Below are positions 14,357 through 21,988 of a stretch of DNA of 23,995 nucleotides, one piece after another. Origin of the DNA: Caldifarciminota bacterium UBA3073 (GTDB lineage: Bacteria > Hydrothermota > UBA3073); NCBI GenBank assembly GCA_002366725.1, contig DFBT01000029.1:2625-26619 (forward strand). Direction: 5' to 3'. How positions within the stretch are numbered: the first letter of the stretch is position 1; each line of letters begins with the position of its first letter. Below the pieces are notes generated by a model. It did no database searches. It saw only the letters and a program-made list of their open reading frames with translations, and was not told the origin of the DNA. Made by a program: the position numbers and the translations under genes.

Positions 14357-16273
14357 ATGATTTTACAATCCATTCTTATTACACTTCTCTTTCTCGGTCT
14401 CCAGGATTCTATAGTTACAGTTGAGGGGAAACATGTTATCCTCAAGGTAAGGAGTGAAGACCTGAAGGTACTCAAAGACCCGTATGGATGGATAAAAAAA
14501 CTCGACAGGGTATATGAATCTTACACCGATTTGGTTGGAGATGTGCCGTATAACGGGAAGAAGATAACGGTCGAATCGGTGGAAGACTATCCGGGTGGAT
14601 GGGCGGTGGCGGGGAACCCCATTAAATGGCACAGACCCTGGGTGGCAAGGGAGTTTAAGGGTATAAATGAAGGAAATTGGAGTTTTGGAATAATGCATGA
14701 ACTCGGTCATGACTTCGACCTCGATTACCGCTGGGTCTGGGAGGCGGAGTTCTTCGCAAACTTCAAGATGGTGTATGCCGCCGAGAAGCTGAAAGCGAAG
14801 ATTCACCAGGGAGGTAAGTGGTATGATTATGTCGATAGCAAGGGCTTAACCCTTGATGACTATTATGAGGAACAGGCAGAACTCGCCGGCGAGAGAGACC
14901 ATGTCGAAGACTGGTATCGCCACAACGACCCATCCCTCGATAAGTTCCTGAAGGTCAAACGGGATATCGGTTGGGAACCCTTCAAAAAGACATTCAGAAG
15001 GTACGGAGAACTGAAGGAAGGGGAGATTCCGAAGACCCCCGAGAAGAAGTTCAATCTCTTCATATACTATCTATCCGAATTTTCGAGTAAGAATTTAAAT
15101 CCAAGATTTGTAGAATGGGGATACCCTATAATAGTTATCCAGGATTCTGATTACCTTGTTGCTCTCAATAAATTTGACTGGGATATTACTGTGGAAATCG
15201 AGGGAGAAAATATTTTATGCAGTGTCATTGGAGATACCTCTTATGAAATGGGACTGGGTACCCATGCAAAGTCAGAGATTATTTACAAACTTGGTGGAGA
15301 ATTTGACGGATTTGAGTCATTTATTGGAGTGGATTGTGAGACAGGGAATAACGGAAGTGTCGAGTTTCTAATTTATACAGATGGTAAGAAAAGACACAGT
15401 AGTGGAATTATGTATGGAGGAGAACCAGCAGAAAGAATAAGTGTGTCTCTTTTGGGTATACCTGACTGCCGTCAGGCAAGTAAGGAGCTAAAACTGTTGG
15501 TTAAGGATGGTGGTGATGATATAAACTATGACCATGCCGATTGGGCTGATGCAAAGATAATACGAAAAGACGGTTCTGCTATATTCCTGAGTGAAATCGA
15601 GCCTTTAAAGAGTAGTCAGGAATGGGGAGAACTTGGATTTGATAAGAGTGTGGATAGTAATACCCTGACCCTCAAGCGTGTCTGTAATCTTCCTGTTGAG
15701 ATAACAGCAAGTATAGGAAACAAGGATATTATACTGGCTCCAGAAAATGGGATATATAGGGGAAAACTTGGTGGTCTTATCCCCGGGAAACATCGTATTC
15801 TTATAAAGGCACATAGGAGTCCATATACAATCTATAAGACCTCTTTCTTACAAATCTCTCCTCCAGGTATAACATTCTTAAGTGACCTCATTCCTATAGA
15901 GGTGGAGGGAAGTTTCGAGCCTGATAGGAACTGTCGCAATCAACTTATACATCTTGATAAAAAAACTTACGAGAGAGGTATTGGAGTGCACTCCAATTCT
16001 ACAGTCATTTACAAATTAGAAAGAGGCTACAAGAGGTTCAAAGCCATGGTGGGGATAGACGACGCAACAAGTGGAGAGGGGAGTTGTGTGTTTGGGGTAT
16101 ATCTGGATGGGAAGGAAGTATTTGACAGCGGCATAATGAAAGGCAACGATGAGCCAAAATCGGTGGATGTAGATGTCGGCGGAGCAACCGAATTGAAACT
16201 CGTAGTAACCGACGGTGACGGGGAGACGAGTTACGACTGGGCGGACTGGGCAGATGCAAGACTATTGAAATGA
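14357..16273 (+). CDS. Secreted M60-like zinc metallopeptidase with NPCBM carbohydrate-binding domains
   Basis: Predicted secreted peptidase of 638 aa. M60/enhancin-like enzymes cut glycoproteins such as mucins, which fits the sugar-binding modules here. Residues 1-18 are a hydrophobic leader (MILQSILITLLFLGLQDS). The zinc site is H114-E-L-G-H118 followed by EAEFFANF, where Glu131 is the likely third ligand, a gluzincin arrangement. About 270-405 is an NPCBM module (GLGTHA, VEFLIYTDGK, DHADWADA). About 412-430 resembles the start of another NPCBM (FLSEIEPLKSSQEWGELG) but runs into a different beta-sandwich. About 505-638 is a second full NPCBM (GIGVHSNS, CVFGVYLDGKEVFDSG, DWADWADA). A repeat-derived insertion sits at about residues 368-374. 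The match to M60 proper is by motif only; another gluzincin family is possible. Confidence 0.82.
   Translation: MILQSILITLLFLGLQDSIVTVEGKHVILKVRSEDLKVLKDPYGWIKKLDRVYESYTDLVGDVPYNGKKITVESVEDYPGGWAVAGNPIKWHRPWVAREFKGINEGNWSFGIMHELGHDFDLDYRWVWEAEFFANFKMVYAAEKLKAKIHQGGKWYDYVDSKGLTLDDYYEEQAELAGERDHVEDWYRHNDPSLDKFLKVKRDIGWEPFKKTFRRYGELKEGEIPKTPEKKFNLFIYYLSEFSSKNLNPRFVEWGYPIIVIQDSDYLVALNKFDWDITVEIEGENILCSVIGDTSYEMGLGTHAKSEIIYKLGGEFDGFESFIGVDCETGNNGSVEFLIYTDGKKRHSSGIMYGGEPAERISVSLLGIPDCRQASKELKLLVKDGGDDINYDHADWADAKIIRKDGSAIFLSEIEPLKSSQEWGELGFDKSVDSNTLTLKRVCNLPVEITASIGNKDIILAPENGIYRGKLGGLIPGKHRILIKAHRSPYTIYKTSFLQISPPGITFLSDLIPIEVEGSFEPDRNCRNQLIHLDKKTYERGIGVHSNSTVIYKLERGYKRFKAMVGIDDATSGEGSCVFGVYLDGKEVFDSGIMKGNDEPKSVDVDVGGATELKLVVTDGDGETSYDWADWADARLLK
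15461..15478. repeat. CCTGAC...GTCAGG palindrome inside the first NPCBM domain
   Basis: CCTGACTGCCGTCAGGCAAG (15461-15480) is close to the intergenic CCTGCCTACCGTCAGGCAGG (12725-12744, also at 21800-21819). It encodes the PDCRQA segment. The second NPCBM of the same protein lacks about 5 residues at the matching place (VGGATELKLVV against IPDCRQASKELKLLV). Confidence 0.65.
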
Positions 16274-16284
16274 ACAAGGGAGTG

Positions 16285-16300
16285 ACAGCATTTATGCTGT
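16285..16300. repeat. Small ACAGCA / TGCTGT hairpin after the M60-like gene
   Basis: A 6-bp perfect stem with a TTTA loop lies 12 bases after the TGA stop. There is no T-run, so terminator function is uncertain. It resembles the short hairpin modules seen elsewhere. Confidence 0.5.
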
Positions 16301-16377
16301 TATGGGAAGTGCGGAGTTAATCCGTAAGATCTTATAAATCAAGGGATAGGGCTTGTCCCTGTCCACTGGATCTAAAC

Positions 16378-16384
16378 AGGGAGG
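16378..16384 (+). promoter_or_regulatory. Shine-Dalgarno site pointing to an ATA start
   Basis: AGGGAGG is 5 bases before ATA 16390. The context GGAGGCAAT recurs before the GTG start at 18014. An in-frame TTG at 16402 would be 17 bases away and would remove the basic KK of the signal peptide. Confidence 0.6.
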
Positions 16385-16389
16385 CAATC

Positions 16390-17805
16390 ATAAAAAAGAT
16401 TTTGGCATTATTAATTATAGGGTTAGTGTCCACTGGATTTACTCAACCCCTCCAGAATATACAAAGGAAATATCAGGGAGTAGGTAAAATAAAATTGGCG
16501 GTAACTAATATGGGAATGCTGGGCTCTTTTTGGGGCTGGGTGGCAGGGAATCGCTGTGAGTATCCAGCAGGCTCAAATTGTGATTACTTTGATGCTTTTG
16601 AGCTTGTTCTTGGCGGTGTTAACGCAAATGGTGATACCTGCGTGTCTGCTGGCTGGTTTTTTGGAGCAGACCCCTGGCATGAGCTTTGGCCGTCAGACAG
16701 CGTTTGGGATACCATATGGGTAAATCCTGAAGTAGAGTCGTTACCCTGGGCAGATGAGATCCCGAGAGACCTCCCATCATCAGAAGAAAACTTTCTTTGT
16801 CATTGTAGTGATGAAGATACTTTGCCACATATGATACTACATAGAGCGATGGGAATAGATGTGTATCAATGTTCTTACTCCTGGGCAGATTCTGCTACTG
16901 AGGATATGTTGTTCTTTGAGTTTTATATGAAAAATGCCTCAGAAGACACTATACATGATTTCTGGATAGGATTTCAATGCAACCTGCAGACTGGCGATTT
17001 AGATAGTGTAACGGGTTCGATATGGGATAGAAGGCATAAGATCTCACAAGATGACTGCAGTTGGTATGATGAAACAAGACGTGTAGCAGTATGTGCAGAT
17101 GCGCCAGGTGGCGAGGATGGAACAATGGAGAATGTTGTGGGATGGACTGTTATAAATGCACCTGATATAAATAACAAAGAGTTCACATTTAAAGCTGCAA
17201 GGGACTGGGATTATGGGGTAGAAGAAGAAAGACCAGATGAATGGGCATATAAGATTATGACTCTGGGAGAGATAGACCCACCAGAGGAAACTCGGAATAA
17301 GGTGGGAGATTGCCAGTGGGCTCTTGCATTTGGTCCATATACATTTGAACCGGATTCGATGATTGTTATAGCATGTGCAATGGTAGGTGGTGAAGATGAA
17401 TATGAGCTATATGAGAATGTGGAGACAGCGCATTATTACTATGAGCATCTTGGTGTCGAAGAGCAATTACCAGACACTAGTAATCTACCGGAAATTAAGC
17501 TCTTTCAAAACTTTCCCAACCCATTTGCTCATTCCACAATTATCAAATACCAGATAACAGGTCCAATAGGTAGAAAACCTGATTTTCATAACCTTCATTC
17601 CAAGGTATCGCTTAGGATTTACGATACATCCGGCAGATTTGTCCGTACCCTTATAGATGGACCAATTACTTATTACAAGATACCAACAACTATTATATGG
17701 GATGGGAGAGACGATTTTGGTAGGAAAGTACCAAGTGGAATTTATCTTTGCAAGCTTCAAGTTGACAGGCTTACATCTACAAAGAAATTAGTTGTAATAC
17801 AGTGA
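16390..17805 (+). CDS. Cys-rich secreted protein with T9SS-type sorting domain, apparent ATA start
   Basis: Secreted protein of about 471 aa if read from ATA 16390; I do not recognise the main domain. The reading (M)KKILALLIIGLVSTGFTQ is a normal signal peptide with a basic start, which is why I choose ATA over TTG 16402. About 30-365 is a beta-rich region with many aromatic residues and roughly a dozen cysteines (NRCEY, FLCHCSDED, VYQCSYSW, WIGFQCNLQTGD), suggesting disulphides. About 371-471 is the sorting/FlgD-like domain (NFPNPF, IYDTSGRFVRTL, WDGRDD, GIYLCKLQ). The linker before its IYD strand is longer than in the 6294-10103 protein. Base composition is more A+T rich than in the neighbouring secreted genes. 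Function is unknown; secretion to the surface is inferred from the two ends. Confidence 0.75.
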   Translation: MKKILALLIIGLVSTGFTQPLQNIQRKYQGVGKIKLAVTNMGMLGSFWGWVAGNRCEYPAGSNCDYFDAFELVLGGVNANGDTCVSAGWFFGADPWHELWPSDSVWDTIWVNPEVESLPWADEIPRDLPSSEENFLCHCSDEDTLPHMILHRAMGIDVYQCSYSWADSATEDMLFFEFYMKNASEDTIHDFWIGFQCNLQTGDLDSVTGSIWDRRHKISQDDCSWYDETRRVAVCADAPGGEDGTMENVVGWTVINAPDINNKEFTFKAARDWDYGVEEERPDEWAYKIMTLGEIDPPEETRNKVGDCQWALAFGPYTFEPDSMIVIACAMVGGEDEYELYENVETAHYYYEHLGVEEQLPDTSNLPEIKLFQNFPNPFAHSTIIKYQITGPIGRKPDFHNLHSKVSLRIYDTSGRFVRTLIDGPITYYKIPTTIIWDGRDDFGRKVPSGIYLCKLQVDRLTSTKKLVVIQ

Positions 17806-17859
17806 AAACACATAAGTTTTGGCTCTATTGCAGTGTTAAATCACATAGTTTTTCTTCTT

Positions 17860-17952
17860 GCATCACCTTGGTGATGCATGCAATAGCAAGCTATTGCACT
17901 CCAGAACTATAAAAGGAGTACCTATAGCAGGTAGGCATTACCTTAGTAATGC
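17860..17952. repeat. Row of three 18-20 nt hairpins upstream of the propeller-C25 gene
   Basis: GCATCACC-TT-GGTGATGC (17860-17877), GCAATAGC-AA-GCTATTGC (17880-17897, followed by ACTCCAG) and GCATTACC-TT-AGTAATGC (17935-17952, one mismatch). All share the 8-2-8 plan with different arms. They are flanked by TAAATCACATAG (17837-17848) and CTATGTGGTTA (17969-17979), imperfect inverses that look like a separate dispersed repeat. Confidence 0.8.
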
Positions 17953-18003
17953 AAAAAAACTCTGTGTTCTATGTGGTTAGTTACTTTACAAAAAATAAAA
18001 ATT

Positions 18004-18009
18004 AGGAGG
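18004..18009 (+). promoter_or_regulatory. Shine-Dalgarno site for a GTG start
   Basis: AGGAGG lies 4 bases before GTG 18014. The overlapping ATG at 18012 is followed at once by TGA, so only GTG opens the long frame. Confidence 0.8.
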
Positions 18010-18013
18010 CAAT

Positions 18014-21000
18014 GTGAGGTCGAGAATTAACGCATATATTGGTATAACCTTTTTGCTTGCGGCATCCTCCTCTTTTTCATCGGATTGGTCGATGCCGAGG
18101 AAGGATGTCCAGAACAGGGCTTATACCAAAGAGAAATTACAGCCACCGCTCTTTTTGAGATATAGATACCCACAGAAAGAGGAACCCGAGGAGGGGTCGG
18201 CATCTGTCGCAGTTGCGAAAAACAGATTGTATATCGGTTCGAAGTGGCTTTCCCGCATCTCTGCAAAAAAGGGAACCCTCAAATGGAGGTATAAGTGTGG
18301 GGACAGATGGTACGAGGGATTTGGCTGTCCCACCATTGATAAAGAGAATATATATGTATCGTCCTATGATGGGAATGTCTACCATTTTTACAATGATAGT
18401 CTGGTTTGGGTGTACAAAACAGAAATAGGACTCAGTTCATCGGTTTTAAAAATCAAGGACAGACTTTATTTTACTGCCGAAGATGGTGTATATTGCCTCT
18501 CCCTGTCCGCAGGATCCTGTGGAGATGGAGAGCTGATCTGGAAAAATGGGGATCTGAATGGGCTTATTTGCTCCCCGCCCGCCATATCCGGAAACGCCCT
18601 TTTTGCGGGAGCGACCGATGGTTTTTTATATGCCTTTCAACTTTCCTCGGGGAAGGAGATATGGAAGTGTAAAACGGGTTATCGAATCAAGGATGCCCCC
18701 GCGGTTTCAGATGACAGGGTATTTGTCTGTTCGGACGGAGTATACGCCGTGGATGCAAAGGATGGAGAGCTCTTGTGGAGCAGGGACTTGGGGAGTATCG
18801 TGAATACATCACCCGCAGTTGCACACGGGATGGTGTATGTGGGGTGCGATGGGGGTTATATCTACGCGCTCGATGATAAGACGGGTGAGACGGTATGGAA
18901 TTACAAGACGGGTGACATAGTTACCTCGTCTCCGATTGTGGCGGGAGATATACTCTTTGTGGGCTCAAGGGACAAGAGGGTATATGGTTTAGATGCCTTA
19001 AAGGGAGACTCTCTGTGGAGCTATGAGATCGGTGCATTTGTTAACGGCTCTCCGGTGGCAGCGGACGGACTTCTCTACATTACTGCCGAGGATGGATATC
19101 TGTATGCATTTTCAGATAAAATGCCATCATACAGTGTGAAGTACACGGAGGTAGAGATAAAAGAAAAGGTAAAAGGCTCATCTCCCGCATCACTTACCCT
19201 TGTGAATACGGGAAGAGAGGAATGGCTGAAGGAAAAAGTGAGGCTTGTCTGTTCGTGGATAGACTGTCGTGAACTTAAGGTAAAAGAGGACTCCTTTTTG
19301 CTACCCTCTGATGTGGTGCCGGGAGATTCGATAGAGGTAAAACTCACTCTGGAACCCCCGAAAGTTTCGGGCAATTACTCACTCATAATAGAGCTACAGA
19401 AGGGAAAGGAGGCATCAAACCCATTTTTTAAAAAGGTGAAAGTTGAGCCCATAACCGTGGAAAACGAGCCGTTTCGTGGAAACTACTTATTCACCCCCTA
19501 TTTTGCATTTAAAGATACTTCCCTTGAGGAAAATGTGGTCATACTTGCGGATATTTCATTGAAAGATTCGCTCGATGCGAGATTGAGAGTGTATAAGACC
19601 GATGTGGAATCACGGTTTCCCGCACATCTGATCATCCATTACGGTGACTGGAGAGAACCCGAGGAGGTGCGAGAATTCTTAAAAACTTGCTATCTCGATG
19701 ATTCGATAACGGGCGCAGTACTTGTTGGTGATATACCGGCACCGGTGTTCAAGGCATCTTACGGTAAGTTTGTTGCCTCACTTTATTATGAGGATCTGGA
19801 GGGTAGCTTTGTTGATTCTACAGGTGATGGGTATCTTGACCACCATTTCTGGGGTGAAAAGGGTGAACCACAAATATGGGTTTCATGGATAAGACCACCT
19901 GTAGATAAGATAAGAAATCTGAAGAGATTCTTCAACAAATGTCATATGTATTATATGGAAAGACTCATTCCCCCTCATAGAACCCTGGTCTGGTGTGATA
20001 ATGACTTTGGGGGTTCTGCACTCATAACGGGTAAGGTGCTCGCATCGTTCTACGGGAATGAGAATGTAGAGACTGTTGGCTCAAGATGGATTTACGCACC
20101 CGGAGAAGATTATCTCAAGAAGTTGCGTAAGGGCTATGAGGTTGTGGAGATATTCACCCATGCCTCGAGTCTCTTCCATCAGGCGAATAAAGACCCCGAC
20201 AGGAACATATACTCCTGGAGGATTAGAGAGGTGCCGCAAGGTGGACTTATGGTGCTCATCTGGGGATGCTCTGCCGGTAATTTTATAGAGGTGAGTAATG
20301 AATATTCTCTTCCGGCTGCATATCTGTTTGGTAACTCTATGTCACAATGTGTGCTTGCTGTAACAAGACCCATGGGTACGGGTGACCATGAATATATCTA
20401 TACCGGATTTGAGAAGGGTATGACTTTTGGAAAGAGTTATCTCGAGTACAAAAGGGAGGCATACAACAGAGACCAAATTCATAAGATATGGACAAAGGAA
20501 GAGCCGACGACCCTAATTGTCAGCATAACACTGTTCGGTAATCCATTTATCGCTCCTTTGAGAATACGGGGTAAGGGAGTGGTTACGGGACCATACTGGT
20601 ACGAACCAATAGAGGGAGCAAGGATTGAGTTTTTATCAGAAGAGGGAGATAGCGTTCTTGCGCTTTTCACAGGTGAAGATGGGACATTTGATTATGCTCT
20701 CACGCCGGGCACATATAATGTTAGGGCATCCAAGAATGGTTATGAACCCCGGGAGGAAGAGATAACTGTCACATCTGATGAACGCCCGGGTATAAGTCTC
20801 GCCCTGAGAGAGGAAATTACCACCACTCCACAAAGGGTATTTTCTATCCCGATGTATCTTGAGGAAGAGGAAGTGGCATCACTTGTGTCAGACAGCATTT
20901 CTGTTAGAACATGGAAAGGCGATAAATACGAGAAAGTAGAGAGGTTGGAACCAGGAAGAGGTTATCTGATAGATACGCTTATTGAATGGAAATTAGATGG

Positions 21001-21772
21001 TGTAGAGCCTCCAGATGATATGCCTTTTACCGTCTTACTCAATAACGGCTGGAATATGATAGGAAATCCATTTGATTTCCCAGTAAACTGGAATTCTGCA
21101 TACTGTGAGTGGGTTGATTGGTCGGTCTTCACAAGGGAGAATGACCTAAAAGCTGCGCAGGAGAATAGATGGATGGAACCGTGGCTCTGGGAGTTCGAGG
21201 ATGGTAGTTATAAACTCACAGACAGGCTTTTGCCCTGGCGGGGGTACTTTATAAAGGCAGCGAAATCGTGGGGCTACTATACCCATACCCTGAAGATTCC
21301 CCCCGTCCCGTATGGGAAGAGAGAAGAGAGAGGAGAGAAGAGAGATGGGTGGTGTATTCAGTTTATCTGCAGGGCTGGAGAGATAGAAGACAGTGAGAAC
21401 TTTATGGGGGTATCTTCAAAGGCGAATAATGGATTTGACTTCCTCGATATTGAGAAATCCCCCCTTCCGGATACATCTTTCGCCTTCGTCTATTCCTTCT
21501 TTCCACATCCCGAGTGGGGACACGAAGAGGGTAATTATGCCCACGATATAAGAGAAGGGTCTGGAGGAAGAAAGGTATGGAGCTTCATAATAAAGGCAAA
21601 CAAGGTGGAAGGGGAATATGTTCTTAAATGGAAACTTCACAGTCTCCCGAGAAGATATAAAATTACTCTTGTAGATTTAGACAATGATAAGAGAATTGAC
21701 ATGCGAAAGGAAAAAGATCATGAGTTCGAAGGCAACAAAACAAAGAAGTTCTGGATATTATTGGAGTTGTAA
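18014..21772 (+). CDS. Secreted PQQ-type beta-propeller fused to a C25-like cysteine peptidase
   Basis: Secreted 1252-aa protein starting at GTG 18014, with a signal peptide at about 1-23 (INAYIGITFLLAASSSFSS). About 25-375 is a PQQ/BamB-like propeller with repeated G-x-x-[IV]-W blades (GKEIWKCKTG, GELLWSRDLG, GETVWNYKTG, GDSLWSYEIG). About 380-490 is an Ig-like domain. About 490-850 is a C25-like peptidase homologous to the first gene (YKTDVESRF, ITGAVLVGD, YYEDLEGSF, WIRPP). Its candidate dyad is His716 (FTHASS) and Cys752 (LIWGCSAGNF). About 855-925 is a carboxypeptidase-regulatory-like beta domain (GARIEFL, DGTFDYALTPGTYNVRASKNGYE). The C-terminus has GWNMIGNPF at about 1011 but no recognisable sorting domain. 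The gene contains a palindrome insertion in one propeller blade and a GA-rich tract at 21314-21349. It may be a peptidase with a binding platform; activity is unproven. Confidence 0.83.
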   Translation: MRSRINAYIGITFLLAASSSFSSDWSMPRKDVQNRAYTKEKLQPPLFLRYRYPQKEEPEEGSASVAVAKNRLYIGSKWLSRISAKKGTLKWRYKCGDRWYEGFGCPTIDKENIYVSSYDGNVYHFYNDSLVWVYKTEIGLSSSVLKIKDRLYFTAEDGVYCLSLSAGSCGDGELIWKNGDLNGLICSPPAISGNALFAGATDGFLYAFQLSSGKEIWKCKTGYRIKDAPAVSDDRVFVCSDGVYAVDAKDGELLWSRDLGSIVNTSPAVAHGMVYVGCDGGYIYALDDKTGETVWNYKTGDIVTSSPIVAGDILFVGSRDKRVYGLDALKGDSLWSYEIGAFVNGSPVAADGLLYITAEDGYLYAFSDKMPSYSVKYTEVEIKEKVKGSSPASLTLVNTGREEWLKEKVRLVCSWIDCRELKVKEDSFLLPSDVVPGDSIEVKLTLEPPKVSGNYSLIIELQKGKEASNPFFKKVKVEPITVENEPFRGNYLFTPYFAFKDTSLEENVVILADISLKDSLDARLRVYKTDVESRFPAHLIIHYGDWREPEEVREFLKTCYLDDSITGAVLVGDIPAPVFKASYGKFVASLYYEDLEGSFVDSTGDGYLDHHFWGEKGEPQIWVSWIRPPVDKIRNLKRFFNKCHMYYMERLIPPHRTLVWCDNDFGGSALITGKVLASFYGNENVETVGSRWIYAPGEDYLKKLRKGYEVVEIFTHASSLFHQANKDPDRNIYSWRIREVPQGGLMVLIWGCSAGNFIEVSNEYSLPAAYLFGNSMSQCVLAVTRPMGTGDHEYIYTGFEKGMTFGKSYLEYKREAYNRDQIHKIWTKEEPTTLIVSITLFGNPFIAPLRIRGKGVVTGPYWYEPIEGARIEFLSEEGDSVLALFTGEDGTFDYALTPGTYNVRASKNGYEPREEEITVTSDERPGISLALREEITTTPQRVFSIPMYLEEEEVASLVSDSISVRTWKGDKYEKVERLEPGRGYLIDTLIEWKLDGVEPPDDMPFTVLLNNGWNMIGNPFDFPVNWNSAYCEWVDWSVFTRENDLKAAQENRWMEPWLWEFEDGSYKLTDRLLPWRGYFIKAAKSWGYYTHTLKIPPVPYGKREERGEKRDGWCIQFICRAGEIEDSENFMGVSSKANNGFDFLDIEKSPLPDTSFAFVYSFFPHPEWGHEEGNYAHDIREGSGGRKVWSFIIKANKVEGEYVLKWKLHSLPRRYKITLVDLDNDKRIDMRKEKDHEFEGNKTKKFWILLEL
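18507..18522. repeat. GGATCCTGTGGA palindrome inside a propeller blade
   Basis: CCGCAGGATCCTGTGG shares the 12-mer GGATCCTGTGGA with the intergenic copy near 6213 (the 14310 copy lacks the first G), and GGATCCTGYGGA with the insertion in the first C25 gene. It encodes AGSCGD, in a blade that is about 5 residues longer than its sister blades. Confidence 0.6.
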
Positions 21773-21784
21773 TTAGGACGTTCA

Positions 21785-21830
21785 CCCCGCACCTATGCAC
21801 CTGCCTACCGTCAGGCAGGTAGGTGCGGGG
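21785..21830. repeat. Nested hairpin after the propeller-C25 gene
   Basis: CCCCGCACCTA (21785-21795) pairs perfectly with TAGGTGCGGGG (21820-21830). Nested inside is CCTGCCT-ACCGTC-AGGCAGG (21800-21819). It lies 13 bases after the TAA stop. The stem is strong enough to end transcription, but no T-run follows. Confidence 0.8.
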
Positions 21831-21849
21831 CAGGGATTTACGCAGATTC

Positions 21850-21916
21850 ACCCCGTTAAATAACTTAGAGTCGAACGTCGGAGTATTACTATTGAAACAG
21901 CTCTATTTAACGGGGT
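21850..21916. repeat. 13-bp perfect inverted repeat ACCCCGTTAAATA / TATTTAACGGGGT
   Basis: The arms are 21850-21862 and 21904-21916 with a 41-base spacer. It is preceded by a GATTTACGCAGATTC fragment of the ACGCAGAT-type repeat. The rest of the 539-base gap (21773-22311) holds the TCATTGCGAG repeat, an ATCTGTG-type repeat and a nested palindrome. I see no gene in it. Confidence 0.75.
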
Positions 21917-21988
21917 AAACAGGATAAAGAGTTTAAGTATAGAGCAAGAGTTTTGCAAAAATGTGCTTACCAAAGAGCCATTACAAAG

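Noticed and set aside
17860..17952. CRISPR-like array of short repeats
   Set aside because: The hairpins differ in sequence, are unevenly spaced and have no cas genes nearby.
21400..21772. T9SS-type sorting domain at the end of the propeller-C25 protein
   Set aside because: The NPNPF, IYDxxGR and WDGRD motifs seen in the other three secreted proteins are absent.
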